From an uncultured Clostridia bacterium (GTDB taxonomy: Bacteria; Bacillota; Clostridia; Oscillospirales; Ruminococcaceae), in NCBI GenBank assembly GCA_947307175.1, contig CAMZIK010000005.1, positions 1 through 57,687 on the forward strand: a DNA stretch of 57,687 nt, written 5' to 3'. Position numbers and translations under genes: made by a program. The notes beneath the pieces are model-generated. The model saw only the letters and a program-made list of their open reading frames with translations, made no database searches and had not been told where the DNA came from. Shown in pieces: positions 1 through 7,963 of the stretch; within the stretch, counting starts at the first letter, position 1; each line of letters begins with the position of its first letter.

Positions 1-1
1 A

Positions 2-145
2 ACGGGCTGCAAGACGGTGTGGTTCATTATGACACAGGTGAACGAGGACACTATCGGCGAAGAAATGGATAAGTGGACGGCAGAGTTTCTGAAATACTTT
101 GCCGTTAAAAAAGTTGACGACCCTGAGAAAATAGTAAAGGGGTAA
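2..145 (+). CDS. C-terminal fragment of an unrecognised protein
   Basis: The reading frame is open from base 2 to a TAA at 143-145, giving 47 C-terminal residues; the start lies outside the window. The tail is acidic/basic and ends in KIVKG. I do not recognise the family from this fragment. It ends 3 bp before the next gene, whose ribosome site (AAAGGGG) lies inside its last codons, so the two are probably co-transcribed. Confidence 0.55.
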   Translation, partial: TGCKTVWFIMTQVNEDTIGEEMDKWTAEFLKYFAVKKVDDPEKIVKG

Positions 146-148
146 AAC

Positions 149-550
149 ATGATAGAGTATAAGGATATACATGATTTTACTCCTCAGCAGCTTGAAAGAC
201 TTTTCCTTTCTGTCGATTGGTCGTCGGGGCATTTCCCGGATAAGCTTGCTGCGGCTATGAAAAACTATGAGACAGTTTATTCAGCATGGGACGGTGATAA
301 GCTTGTCGGTATGATCTGCTCAATGGACGACGGGGTAATGACCGCATATGTGCATTATCTGCTTGTTGACCCTGACTATCACGGACAGACGATAGGCAGA
401 ACGCTTGTCGATATGACCAAGCAAAAGTATAAGGACTATCTGCGTGTGTTGCTTGTGGCTTATAAGAACGAAACGCATTTCTATGAGCAGTGTGGCTTTA
501 AGATAGAGGACAAGTCACTGCCGATGTGCATAACAAGTCTTTGGACATAA
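149..550 (+). CDS. GNAT family N-acetyltransferase
   Basis: A 133-residue protein with the GNAT fold layout: a beta-strand pair around residues 45-70 ([12 protein letters not shown]), strand 4 with [19 protein letters not shown] (about residues 69-88), which is the acetyl-CoA pyrophosphate-binding Q/RxxGxG/A loop, and a C-terminal FYEQCGF motif typical of the last helix. The acceptor cannot be told from sequence. The ribosome site AAAGGGG overlaps the end of the upstream gene, and hisI follows after 10 bp, so it appears to be a passenger in a his-containing transcript. The length is on the short side for GNATs but complete. Confidence 0.85.
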   Translation: MIEYKDIHDFTPQQLERLFLSVDWSSGHFPDKLAAAMKNYETVYSAWDGDKLVGMICSMDDGVMTAYVHYLLVDPDYHGQTIGRTLVDMTKQKYKDYLRVLLVAYKNETHFYEQCGFKIEDKSLPMCITSLWT

Positions 551-560
551 AGGAGTATAT

Positions 561-914
561 ATGAGCAAAATTAAAATCGACATCAATGACCTTGACAAGT
601 TCTTTGTTAAGGGAGAGCTTATCCCTGCAATATGCTATGAGGTCAATACAAAAACAGTTCTTATGCTTGCATATATGAACAGGGAAAGCCTGAAAAAAAC
701 TCTTGAAACAGGCTATACATGGTTCTGGAGCCGTTCAAGGCAGGAACTTTGGAATAAGGGTGCGACAAGCGGTCATCTTCAGAAGGTCGTGAGCATTTAC
801 TCTGACTGCGATGATGATACGCTGCTTGTAAATGTCAAGCAGACGGGTGCAGCCTGCCATACAGGTGCGTACAGCTGTTTTTTCAATGAGATGTTTAATG
901 AGGAGGAAAAGTAA
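561..914 (+). CDS. hisI: Phosphoribosyl-AMP cyclohydrolase
   Basis: HisI opens the adenine ring of phosphoribosyl-AMP, the third step of histidine synthesis, in the cytosol. The 117-residue protein has the family hallmarks: [12 protein letters not shown] near residues 29-40, the [18 protein letters not shown] block around 54-71, the metal-binding DCDDDTLL segment around 82-89, and a C-terminal [13 protein letters not shown] with zinc-ligand cysteines. Length is normal for a stand-alone HisI. ATG is preceded by GGAG, and hisE begins 2 bp after the stop, so HisI and HisE activities are encoded by adjacent separate genes rather than the fused HisIE of enterics. Confidence 0.96.
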   Translation: MSKIKIDINDLDKFFVKGELIPAICYEVNTKTVLMLAYMNRESLKKTLETGYTWFWSRSRQELWNKGATSGHLQKVVSIYSDCDDDTLLVNVKQTGAACHTGAYSCFFNEMFNEEEK

Positions 915-916
915 AG

Positions 917-1255
917 ATGACAGTTTATCAGGAGATATTTGAGGTATTAAAGCAAAGGAAGATTGACAACGATAACGGCAACGCTCCGGAGAAGTCATAT
1001 ACCTGCTATCTGTATCAGCAGGGCGTTGATAAGATCTGCAAGAAGGTAGGAGAGGAAGCTGCCGAGACTATCATTGCAGCCAAGAACGGTGACAATGAGG
1101 AGCTTAAAAACGAGATCAACGATCTTTTGTATCATATAATGGTACTGTGTGCTAATCAGGGACTTGACTGGAGCGAGATCGAAAAGGTACTTGAAGAAAG
1201 AAACGAAAAGATAGGAAATCTCAAACAGTTCCATACCACCGACAAAAACACTTAA
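917..1255 (+). CDS. hisE: Phosphoribosyl-ATP pyrophosphatase
   Basis: HisE hydrolyses phosphoribosyl-ATP to phosphoribosyl-AMP, the second step of histidine synthesis. It is a 112-residue all-alpha MazG-like protein with KKVGEEAAETIIAAK (about residues 41-55) and ELKNEINDLLYHIMVL (about 61-76), whose EExxE and ExxD side chains hold the Mg2+. The ribosome site AGGAGG lies in the last codons of hisI, indicating tight translational coupling. A strong intrinsic terminator follows 10 bp after the stop, so hisE ends the operon. The rest of the his pathway is not in this window. Confidence 0.96.
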   Translation: MTVYQEIFEVLKQRKIDNDNGNAPEKSYTCYLYQQGVDKICKKVGEEAAETIIAAKNGDNEELKNEINDLLYHIMVLCANQGLDWSEIEKVLEERNEKIGNLKQFHTTDKNT

Positions 1256-1264
1256 ATCGCACAA

Positions 1265-1297
1265 AAGAGTGGAAAAAGACTCCGCTCTTATTTTTTT
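1265..1297 (+). terminator. Intrinsic terminator after hisE
   Basis: Stem AAGAGTGGA / TCCGCTCTT (one G-U pair) with a 7-nt loop, followed by seven T residues. It ends the GNAT-hisI-hisE transcript. Confidence 0.9.
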
Positions 1298-1387
1298 GCA
1301 GTATTTATGCACACAGATAGTCTGCCCTGAATAAGATGTAGGGAAGTAAAAAACTGCTTCTATTTATTTAAGTCAGGAGGATTTACT

Positions 1388-2182
1388 ATGAGTGATTCTG
1401 TAAAAAACAACACGTTCAGCGATGCGGTCTGCATTGAGGCTATGCGTGTATTTGATTCCTGTTCGTCTCAGGATTGTCTGGAGGATCTGCTTGTAAATGT
1501 CGACGCTGATACGCAGACACTGCTCAACCGTTCAAGTCATGTAAAGATACCTTGTGCAGAGGTAATAGACGCTGCGTTTACAGTTGATCCTGTGCCGTTC
1601 AACAAGGGCTTTTACTCGGTGGACATAACCTATACATTCAGACTCGATATGGAGATAACGCCATGTGATGAGGGTGCAGCAGAGCAGGCGGAAGGCTCGG
1701 CAAGATTCAATAAGAAGGTCATTCTCTACGGCAGCGAGGGCAATACAAAGTCGTTCAGGTCTGACGAGAACAACGAAGCTGTCATAAACGGCTGCAGCTG
1801 CTGCTCAACAGTTCCGATAGCTTCTGTCAGCGTAGTTGATCCAATAGTTCTGGGAACGAAATTCATCTGCAATCCGTGTCAGCCGATACAGACCTGTGGC
1901 TATGACTGCAACGACGGTCAGGGATGCCAGGACGAACCTGTATTTGACCCTACGAACCGTCAGGTCAAAGTCACACTCGGTCTTTTTTCAATGATAAAGC
2001 TTGAAAGACCTGTCCCAGTGCTTATGCCCGTATATGATTACAGTATCCCTCTCAAAGAATGTTCAAGCAATACCGATTCGCCTTGCGAGGTATTTGAAAA
2101 GATAAGCTTCCCGACCGATGAGTTCTTTCCCAAAGGTCTTGAAACAGAAGACTCGGATAATGATACAAATGACCAATGCTGA
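1388..2182 (+). CDS. Cysteine-rich conserved clostridial protein, function unknown
   Basis: A 264-residue protein with no signal peptide or membrane segment. The N-terminal part has CIEAMRVFDSCSSQDCLEDL (residues 15-34), followed by a strand-rich region containing FNKGFYSVDITYTFRLDME (about 78-96). A central Cys cluster CSCCSTVP and CNPCQPIQTCGYDCNDGQGC (about 137-179) suggests disulfides or metal binding. I recall related sequences with the CxxxxxVFDSCxxxDCLEDL start in many spore-forming Clostridia, where a coat-like role has been guessed, but I know of no proven function. It is monocistronic: ribosome site AGGAGG upstream, terminator directly downstream. Confidence 0.8.
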   Translation: MSDSVKNNTFSDAVCIEAMRVFDSCSSQDCLEDLLVNVDADTQTLLNRSSHVKIPCAEVIDAAFTVDPVPFNKGFYSVDITYTFRLDMEITPCDEGAAEQAEGSARFNKKVILYGSEGNTKSFRSDENNEAVINGCSCCSTVPIASVSVVDPIVLGTKFICNPCQPIQTCGYDCNDGQGCQDEPVFDPTNRQVKVTLGLFSMIKLERPVPVLMPVYDYSIPLKECSSNTDSPCEVFEKISFPTDEFFPKGLETEDSDNDTNDQC

Positions 2183-2192
2183 ACCAACAAAG

Positions 2193-2222
2193 AAGCGCTG
2201 CGTTTTTTTGCAGCGCTTTTTT
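2193..2222 (+). terminator. Intrinsic terminator of the Cys-rich gene
   Basis: Perfect 9-bp stem AAGCGCTGC / GCAGCGCTT with a loop of G and T residues, ending in six T residues, 10 bp after the stop codon. Confidence 0.93.
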
Positions 2223-2253
2223 ATGCTGAGATGAAAAATATTTCGATAAAAGC

Positions 2254-2282
2254 TTGACATCTGAGCAAAAGTAGTGTATAAT
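2254..2282 (+). promoter_or_regulatory. Sigma-A promoter for tRNA-Thr
   Basis: Consensus TTGACA (2254-2259), 17-bp spacer, consensus TATAAT (2277-2282); start of transcription expected about 20 bp before the tRNA. Both hexamers match perfectly, as is common for stable RNA genes. Confidence 0.93.
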
Positions 2283-2309
2283 ATATAACTGTTGCAGATA
2301 GTGCAATGT

Positions 2310-2382
2310 GCTGATATAGCTCAGTTGGTAGAGCACATCCTTGGTAAGGATGAGGTCACCGGTTCAAATCCGGTTATCAGCT
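2310..2382 (+). tRNA. tRNA-Thr (anticodon GGT)
   Basis: A 73-nt cloverleaf: acceptor stem GCTGATA / TATCAGC, D-arm with AGCTCAGTTGGTAGAGC, anticodon stem CATCC / GGATG with loop TTGGTAA (anticodon GGT at 2343-2345), T-arm ACCGG-TTCAAAT-CCGGT, discriminator T. The 3' CCA is not encoded, so it must be added by a nucleotidyltransferase. It is a solitary tRNA with its own promoter and terminator. Confidence 0.97.
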
Positions 2383-2385
2383 CTC

Positions 2386-2411
2386 AGCTCTCACTTTGTG
2401 GGAGCTTTTTT
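2386..2411 (+). terminator. Intrinsic terminator after tRNA-Thr
   Basis: Stem AGCTCTCAC / GTGGGAGCT (one G-U) with a TTT loop and six T residues, starting 4 nt after the tRNA. Confidence 0.9.
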
Positions 2412-2413
2412 GA

Positions 2414-2442
2414 TTGACAAATCAAAAATGGGTTGATATAAT
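2414..2442 (+). promoter_or_regulatory. Sigma-A promoter for an unassigned small RNA
   Basis: Consensus TTGACA (2414-2419), exactly 17-bp spacer, consensus TATAAT (2437-2442), starting 3 bp after the T-run of the tRNA terminator. There is no protein gene downstream on this strand before the convergent lysC, so the promoter appears to serve the structured RNA that follows. Confidence 0.88.
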
Positions 2443-2448
2443 AGTATT

Positions 2449-2607
2449 GAAAGCAGTAATGCTTTCAAAGATGAGAGTGACCTTCGCTATGTGGCGGGGG
2501 TGGCTCTCATCTGAACGGGGAGCAACTACGGCTACTATGGCTGTTGGGGCTCCTCGTGAAAAAAGGTGAGGCTCTCCGCTCTGCTTGGTGGAGGGCTTCA
2601 TTTTTTT
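2449..2607 (+). ncRNA. Unassigned structured small RNA, about 160 nt
   Basis: Between a consensus promoter and an intrinsic terminator lie four hairpins. (1) 2449-2466: GAAAGCA / TGCTTTC closed by the GNRA loop GTAA. (2) About 2471-2512: outer stem GATGAGAG / CTCTCATC continuing through G-U pairs and ACC/GGT and CGC/GCG to a 6-nt loop, nearly 18 continuous pairs. (3) About 2517-2555: GGGGAGC / GCTCCTC with an inner ACGGC / GCTGT. (4) 2567-2607: the terminator, TGAGGCTCTCC / GGAGGGCTTCA then seven T. I do not recognise it as tmRNA, 6S, SRP RNA, RNase P RNA or a riboswitch I know. A 36-codon frame beginning ATG at 2459 (stop at 2567-2569) runs through the hairpins, but its ATG lies in the first stem with no ribosome site, so I read this as RNA rather than mRNA. 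Confidence 0.75.
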
Positions 2608-2610
2608 GCA

Positions 2611-2655
2611 TAAAAATACTCCGCAGAGTTTGATGCCCTGCGGAGTTTTGTTTTT
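2611..2655. terminator. Bidirectional terminator between the small RNA and lysC
   Basis: Perfect stem ACTCCGCAG (2618-2626) / CTGCGGAGT (2638-2646). The plus side ends in TTTTGTTTTT and the minus side in ATTTTTAT, so it can stop both lysC transcripts and any readthrough from the small RNA. Confidence 0.9.
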
Positions 2656-2661
2656 CATATC

Positions 2662-3987
2662 TTATTTATCCAGCTGTGTATCAACAAAGATGCTGTAAAT
2701 TGCCTGAACGGCTCTGTCAAAGTCGTTTTCGCTGACGCCGATGATGATGTTAAGCTCGCTGGAGCCCTGGTCTATCATCTTTACGTTTACTCTTGCGTGT
2801 GCAAGTGCGGAGAACACTCTGCCTGCTGTTCCTCTGTTTGACTTCATCGCACGTCCAACGACTGCGATAAGGGCGAGGTCTGTCTCGATGTCGATAACAT
2901 CAGGGTGGCAGTTGCGGTGGATACCTGCGAGAATCTCCTGCTCCTTTGGTGCAAATTCTTCCTGGTGAACAACGATGGACATTGTGTCGATACCCGAAGG
3001 CATATGTTCAAAGCAGATGCCGTTCTTTTCAAATACTTCAAGTACCTTTCTGCCGAAGCCTATCTCGCCGTTCATCATATCCTTTTCGATATTGATCGCA
3101 GTAAAGCCTTTCTTTCCAGCGATACCTGTAATAGTGAACTCAGGCTTCTGCGATGTTGATTCAACGATGAATGTTCCGCTGTCTTCGGGAGCGTTGGTAT
3201 TCTTGATATTGATCGGGATACCAGCCTTCCTTACAGGGAAGATAGCGTCCTCATGAAGCACGGTAGCGCCCATATATGAAAGCTCACGAAGCTCCTTGTA
3301 TGTGATTATCTTTATTGTCTGCGGGTCTTTGATAACATGCGGATCTGCAAACAAAAATCCCGAAACGTCTGTCCAGTTTTCATAAAGGTCTGCACCGACA
3401 GCAGCAGCTACGATAGATCCTGTGATGTCTGAACCGCCTCTTGAAAATGTCTTGATAGTGTCGTTTGGCATTGAGCCGTAAAAGCCGGGTATAACAGCAT
3501 TGTCAAGTCCTTCGAGCTTAGCTTTGAGAGCCTTGTTTGTCTTTTTCGGGTCAAAGTGTCCCTGATCGTCAAAGAAAATAACATCGGCAGCATCTATGAA
3601 GTTGTAGCCGAGATAATTTGCAAGCACGATGCCGTTGAGGTATTCTCCTCTTGAAGCAGCGTAGTCACGTCCTGCTTTACCGATAAAGCAAGCATTGATC
3701 ACCTCAAATTCCTTATCAAGCGAAAGCTCTATACCAAGTTCCTTGATTATTTCATTGTATCTGTCCTTTATCTTATCAAAAGCTTCTTTGAAATCCTTTC
3801 CCTTTGCTGCAAGGTCATAGCAGCCGTAAAGCATATCCGTTACTTTAGTATCAGAAGAGCTTCTTTTGCCAGGAGCGCTCGGAATAACGTATCTTCTTGA
3901 GCTTTCTGCTGTGATGATAGATTTTACTTTTTCAAACTGCTTTGCACTTGCAAGCGAGCTTCCACCGAATTTTACAACTTTTGTCAT
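2662..3987 (-). CDS. lysC: Aspartate kinase
   Basis: Phosphorylates aspartate, the first step towards lysine, threonine, methionine and diaminopimelate for the wall. The 441-residue protein has the kinase motif VVKFGGSSLA (residues 4-13), a substrate-binding FSRGGSDITG segment near residues 180-190, and two C-terminal ACT domains (about 300-440) for feedback by amino acids. It is the monofunctional form with no homoserine dehydrogenase fusion. GAGG lies 10 nt before the ATG. Transcribed alone from its own promoter; I see no lysine (L-box) riboswitch in the short leader, so control may be mainly allosteric. Confidence 0.95.
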   Translation of the reverse strand: MTKVVKFGGSSLASAKQFEKVKSIITAESSRRYVIPSAPGKRSSSDTKVTDMLYGCYDLAAKGKDFKEAFDKIKDRYNEIIKELGIELSLDKEFEVINACFIGKAGRDYAASRGEYLNGIVLANYLGYNFIDAADVIFFDDQGHFDPKKTNKALKAKLEGLDNAVIPGFYGSMPNDTIKTFSRGGSDITGSIVAAAVGADLYENWTDVSGFLFADPHVIKDPQTIKIITYKELRELSYMGATVLHEDAIFPVRKAGIPINIKNTNAPEDSGTFIVESTSQKPEFTITGIAGKKGFTAINIEKDMMNGEIGFGRKVLEVFEKNGICFEHMPSGIDTMSIVVHQEEFAPKEQEILAGIHRNCHPDVIDIETDLALIAVVGRAMKSNRGTAGRVFSALAHARVNVKMIDQGSSELNIIIGVSENDFDRAVQAIYSIFVDTQLDK

Positions 3988-4038
3988 ACGAAAACCTCAT
4001 TTTCCCATTGAATTCTTACCAAAAACAGTACAATAAAT

Positions 4039-4067
4039 AGTATACATAAATTTGCTTTTTACGTCAA
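4039..4067 (-). promoter_or_regulatory. Sigma-A promoter for lysC
   Basis: On the minus strand TTGACG (4062-4067), 17-bp spacer, TATACT (4039-4044), about 50 bp before the lysC start. Confidence 0.82.
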
Positions 4068-4171
4068 TGTGCATTTTGACAAATATATATGAACTTTTAT
4101 CTGTTCGTTTGTGAAACACGCTTGTTCACAGCAGACAAACATTGTGTGCTTGATAAGAGTGCAGGTGTTTT

Positions 4172-4834
4172 TCACAGCAAAACATCGAGCTGCCTGCAAA
4201 GCTCTGAAAGAGAGCTGAAGCAGCCGTAGAGCAAAGCTTTTGTGTTTTCATCAGGCTGGGAAAGATCAGGTATCATTATCGGCTTGCAGCCTGCATCGTA
4301 AGCAGACCGTATGCCGTTGGGCGAATCTTCCAGAGCGATACACTCACCGCAGGCAAGTCCAAGCTGTTTTGCGGCAGTGATGTATATATCCGGATCGGGT
4401 TTGCCGTTTTGTATCATGTCGCCTGTGATGAGTTTATCAAAATATCCGATGACACCTGCTTTTTCAAGATACATCTGCGTCCTCGATCTGTCTGTTGCAG
4501 TTGCCACAGCAAGCTTTATGCCACGCTCTGAAAGGCTTTCAAGCAGTTCGTCAAGTCCCTGTTTCTTTTCTATGCCGTTATTTTCAATATATGCATTCAT
4601 AAGCTCTATTCGCTTTGCTCTTACCGCCCTGTAGTCAAAGCTCTCTCCGAAAATGCCTTTTAGATGCGGCTCAGCATATTTTGCCGCAAGAGAACGAATC
4701 CCAAGAACGTGCTGCTTTGTCATATAAAATCCGTAAAATGCAGCTGCTTCGCACCAGAAGCGAGTAAGAAGCTTCTCTGTGTCCAGCATCAGCCCGTCCA
4801 TATCAAAAATAACGCCTGAAAAACGATTTGCCAT
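4172..4834 (-). CDS. HAD-superfamily phosphatase, beta-phosphoglucomutase-like
   Basis: A 220-residue HAD hydrolase with all core motifs: motif I FDMDGLMLD with nucleophile Asp11 and acid/base Asp13, an alpha-helical cap after it, motif II (AVATATDRS near residue 116), motif III Lys (GKPDPDIY near 145), and motif IV EDSPNGIRSAYDAG near 170. This is the subfamily of phosphoglycolate phosphatases and beta-phosphoglucomutases; the substrate cannot be told. The ribosome site AAAGGAGG sits ideally before the ATG. No convincing terminator follows; lysC starts downstream from its own promoter. Confidence 0.88.
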   Translation of the reverse strand: MANRFSGVIFDMDGLMLDTEKLLTRFWCEAAAFYGFYMTKQHVLGIRSLAAKYAEPHLKGIFGESFDYRAVRAKRIELMNAYIENNGIEKKQGLDELLESLSERGIKLAVATATDRSRTQMYLEKAGVIGYFDKLITGDMIQNGKPDPDIYITAAKQLGLACGECIALEDSPNGIRSAYDAGCKPIMIPDLSQPDENTKALLYGCFSSLSELCRQLDVLL

Positions 4835-4910
4835 AGATTGTAGCCTCCTTTGTGTGAAATCTGCCCAAAAATATTATACATTTTTCTGCATAGGAATGCA
4901 AGCGATTAAA

Positions 4911-4939
4911 TTGACAAGGTTGATAAAATGTGTTATCAT
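4911..4939 (+). promoter_or_regulatory. Sigma-A promoter for the PP2C phosphatase gene
   Basis: TTGACA (4911-4916), 17-bp spacer, TATCAT (4934-4939), about 28 bp before the GTG start. Confidence 0.85.
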
Positions 4940-4966
4940 ATTAATGTCTGAATGGGGGTGTGAACG

Positions 4967-6415
4967 GTGAATTATTATATCTATGGGTATACATCAAAGG
5001 GTGATGTCCGCAGCGAAAATGAGGACAGGATCCTTATTGACGGTAAGATCAGAAATGAGGGAAGCCGTTATTCTATCGTTTCTGCTCCGTTCATAACCGC
5101 AGTTTGTGACGGCGTAGGCGGAGAAAAAGCAGGTGAGCTTGCTGCTCAGACCTGCCTTGAAGAGCTTGCAAAGGTTCAGTACCGCAGTGATGTCGATATT
5201 AAAAGCGAAGTTTATGATATACATAAAAAGGTGAAAAAAAGCGGCGTTATCGGACAGGGAACGCTGAATATGCAGACAACTCTGTGCGCCCTTGCTGTTG
5301 ACGAAAAGGGAGATGGAATGTGCATAAATGTCGGCGACAGCAGAATGTACAGGTATGTCAATGCTGCTATCAGGCAGATCTCTACCGATCAGTCGTACAG
5401 ACAATATATTTACGAACACGGCAGCGACGGAGAGGTATCAAGGATAGATCCCAAGCTTCAGAATGCTATCGTGTCTTCGATAGGCAGCCTTACAAACGAT
5501 CCTGAGATAGAGATAATCCCTCTGGTCACAAGGCTCGGAAAAGAACCTGATGATATGATAATTATCGTTTCGGACGGAATTTCGGACTTTGTCAGTGAGC
5601 AGCAGCTTGAGATAGGTATGGGTCTTGACCTGCCGATAGGGCAGAAGCTTGAAGCTATCGCTCAGCTTGCAGTTGATAACGGCGGTGTGGATAATATCTC
5701 GATAATCGGTATCAAGCCGTATATCACTAAGCAGGAGCTTGATGCACTGACTACTGAGGAAAAGGGCAAGACAGTAAATATCCAGAAGCTTATTGCCGAA
5801 ACGGACGAGCTTGGCGATATTCTGACCTTTGACATCAATGAGATACTCTCTAAACCAAAACAGGAGAATATGCAGGCTGATACACCGATAAAAGAAGAAA
5901 CAGAGATGGAAACAGCCGATGAACAAATAAATGAGATACAGGCTGAGCCATTAGATATAGAAGCGATAACACAGGAGGCAGTTATGGCAGTTGAAATGAG
6001 CGCAGAAACGACTGCGCAGACTATAAGAGAGATCGAGCAGCAGGAAGAGCTTGAACAGCAGGAGCTGGCTGAACAGGAGCAGATAGCTGAAGAAACAGTT
6101 GAGCAGGAGGAAACAAAAGCTGCTGAGCTTACAGCTTCGGAAGAGGATCAGGAGCAGCAGACCGATGAGATCAGGCTGGAAACTGAACAGGAAAGAGAAC
6201 TTCCTGATGAGCTTGTTGAGACCAAATCAATCGCAGATGAGTTCAAGGTAGATTTTTCACGCTTTAAGGATAACGTTGAGAATATCACAACAAGCGAGGA
6301 GGATCAGCAGGACGGAGAAAAGAAACAGCTCGATTTCAGCTTCCATACCGTTGAGCTTTCACATCAGTCGGCTTCAAGCCTTGCAAGACTTGAAAAACTG
6401 TTCGGCAATAAGTAA
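4967..6415 (+). CDS. PP2C-type serine/threonine phosphatase with Glu-rich C-terminal tail
   Basis: Residues 1-250 form a PP2C (PPM) domain: SENEDR with Asp20, VCDGVGGEKAGE with Asp48, NVGDSRMYRY (121-130), VSDG with Asp203, and VDNISII with Asp242 are the expected metal ligands, so it should be an active Mn/Mg-dependent protein phosphatase. It starts with GTG behind a GGGGGTG site. Residues about 270-482 are a low-complexity Glu/Gln-rich extension without a membrane segment, unusual for PrpC-type enzymes and possibly a scaffold. In Bacillota the PrpC gene usually sits next to a PASTA kinase; here it stands alone with its own promoter and terminator, and the PASTA receptor at 42 kb is a degenerate kinase. 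Confidence 0.9.
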   Translation: MNYYIYGYTSKGDVRSENEDRILIDGKIRNEGSRYSIVSAPFITAVCDGVGGEKAGELAAQTCLEELAKVQYRSDVDIKSEVYDIHKKVKKSGVIGQGTLNMQTTLCALAVDEKGDGMCINVGDSRMYRYVNAAIRQISTDQSYRQYIYEHGSDGEVSRIDPKLQNAIVSSIGSLTNDPEIEIIPLVTRLGKEPDDMIIIVSDGISDFVSEQQLEIGMGLDLPIGQKLEAIAQLAVDNGGVDNISIIGIKPYITKQELDALTTEEKGKTVNIQKLIAETDELGDILTFDINEILSKPKQENMQADTPIKEETEMETADEQINEIQAEPLDIEAITQEAVMAVEMSAETTAQTIREIEQQEELEQQELAEQEQIAEETVEQEETKAAELTASEEDQEQQTDEIRLETEQERELPDELVETKSIADEFKVDFSRFKDNVENITTSEEDQQDGEKKQLDFSFHTVELSHQSASSLARLEKLFGNK

Positions 6416-6419
6416 TATT

Positions 6420-6455
6420 AGGCGCTGTGATGTTTGTACATTACGGCGCTTTTTT
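6420..6455 (+). terminator. Intrinsic terminator of the PP2C gene
   Basis: A 13-bp stem AGGCGCTGTGATG / CATTACGGCGCTT with three G-U pairs and a 6-nt loop, followed by a T run. Confidence 0.85.
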
Positions 6456-6477
6456 CATATTAATTGTTATACGATCA

Positions 6478-6506
6478 TTGACTTTGAGAGCTGTTAGCGG
6501 TATAAT
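6478..6506 (+). promoter_or_regulatory. Sigma-A promoter for pyk
   Basis: TTGACT (6478-6483), 17-bp spacer, consensus TATAAT (6501-6506), about 25 bp before the ATG. Confidence 0.88.
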
Positions 6507-6531
6507 ATAAAAGTGATTGGGGGAATTTAGA

Positions 6532-7950
6532 ATGAAAAAAACGAAGATAGTATGCACGATAGGACCGTCTACCGACGACGATAATGTGCTAAGAGAAATG
6601 ATGAAGAACGGAATGGACGTTGCAAGGTTCAATTTTTCTCATTCCGAGCATGAGGTACATAAGAAACGTTTTGAACAGGTCTGTCGTTTGCGTGATGAAC
6701 TGGGTCTGAATATCGCTACACTTCTTGATACCAAAGGACCTGAAGTCCGTCTGAAAACATTTGAGCAGGGAAGCGTGGTAATAAACGACGGAAACACGTT
6801 TACTCTCACGACACGTGATGTTCAGGGAGATGCAAGTATTTGCTCGATAACCTTTGCAAATCTGCCAAAGGATATTTCAGTCGGAACTGCGATACTTATT
6901 GATGACGGCGCAATAGAGCTTTGCGCTCAGAGCGTCAACAGCACAGATATTACCTGTAAGGTAGTCAGAGGAGGCAAACTGTCCGACCATAAGGGTATAA
7001 ATGTTCCTGATGTGAACCTTTCAATGCCGTATATTTCCGATGCGGATATGAACGACCTTGAATTCGGCGCAAAAATGGGATTTGACTATATTGCGGCATC
7101 ATTTGTAAGAACGGGTGCTGATGTTATCTATCTGCGTAAGTTTACACAGTCTCTCGGTTGGTTCAATCCGAGAATAATCGCAAAGATAGAAAACGCTCAG
7201 GGCGTTGAAAACATAGACGAGATACTCGAAGCTGCCGACGGAATAATGGTCGCAAGAGGCGATATGGGCGTTGAGATACCGTTTGAGAAGATACCTGCTA
7301 TACAGAAGGAACTTATCAAAAAAGCCTATAATGCAGGTAAAAATGTTATTACAGCAACTCAGATGCTTGAATCGATGATCTCAAATGCAAGACCTACCAG
7401 AGCTGAGATCACAGACGTTGCAAATGCTATCTATGACGGAAGCTCGGCGATAATGCTTTCGGGTGAAACGGCAGCAGGAAAGTACCCTGTTGAAGCTGTA
7501 AAGACCATGAGCCGTATCGCAGAGACTACCGAAGGTGCGATAGACTATGTCGGCAGATTCAAGAAGCACGCAGATGACCTTGATCCAACTATCACCGATG
7601 CTATCGCTCATGCAAGCGTTACAACGGCGCATGATCTCAAAGCAGCAGCTATCCTTACCGTCACCAAAAGCGGAGAAACGGCAAGAACGCTCTCGAAGTT
7701 CAGACCTAATTGCCCGATAATCGCTCTTACAACCGACGAGACGACCTGCCATCAGCTTAATCTGAGCTGGGGGATCGAATCGGGACTTATGGACGAAAAG
7801 GATAACACTGATGAACTCATCGAGCATGCTTTGCAGGTATCTCTCAACAAGGGTTATCTTAAAAAGGGCGACCTTGTCGTTATTACGGCAGGCGTGCCTC
7901 TGGGTATAAGCGGAACGACCAATCTGCTTAAAGTTGAAAGGGTAGAGTGA
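6532..7950 (+). CDS. pyk: Pyruvate kinase
   Basis: Transfers the phosphate of phosphoenolpyruvate to ADP in the last step of glycolysis. The ATG at 6532 is chosen because GGGGGAA lies 7 bp upstream; an in-frame TTG at 6517 precedes that site. The 472-residue protein has KTKIVCTIGPS at the N-terminus, the barrel motif RFNFSHSEHEVH, LLDTKGPEVR, and the signature KIENAQGVENIDEIL followed by MVARGDMGVEIP with metal-binding Glu and Asp. ITATQMLESMI and the C-terminal regulatory domain are present. It lacks the extra PEP-utilising domain seen at the C-terminus of Bacillus enzymes. Monocistronic, with promoter and terminator. Confidence 0.97.
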   Translation: MKKTKIVCTIGPSTDDDNVLREMMKNGMDVARFNFSHSEHEVHKKRFEQVCRLRDELGLNIATLLDTKGPEVRLKTFEQGSVVINDGNTFTLTTRDVQGDASICSITFANLPKDISVGTAILIDDGAIELCAQSVNSTDITCKVVRGGKLSDHKGINVPDVNLSMPYISDADMNDLEFGAKMGFDYIAASFVRTGADVIYLRKFTQSLGWFNPRIIAKIENAQGVENIDEILEAADGIMVARGDMGVEIPFEKIPAIQKELIKKAYNAGKNVITATQMLESMISNARPTRAEITDVANAIYDGSSAIMLSGETAAGKYPVEAVKTMSRIAETTEGAIDYVGRFKKHADDLDPTITDAIAHASVTTAHDLKAAAILTVTKSGETARTLSKFRPNCPIIALTTDETTCHQLNLSWGIESGLMDEKDNTDELIEHALQVSLNKGYLKKGDLVVITAGVPLGISGTTNLLKVERVE

Positions 7951-7963
7951 TAAATATAAAAGC

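Noticed and set aside
2459..2569. A 36-codon frame inside the small RNA
   Set aside because: The ATG is in the first hairpin, there is no ribosome site, and the frame runs through paired stems; an RNA explains the region better.
2422..2658. A 78-codon minus-strand frame opposite the small RNA
   Set aside because: It crosses the lysC terminator and the small RNA promoter and has no ribosome site.
4021..4067. Lysine riboswitch ahead of lysC
   Set aside because: The leader is about 50 nt, too short, and lacks the conserved L-box elements.
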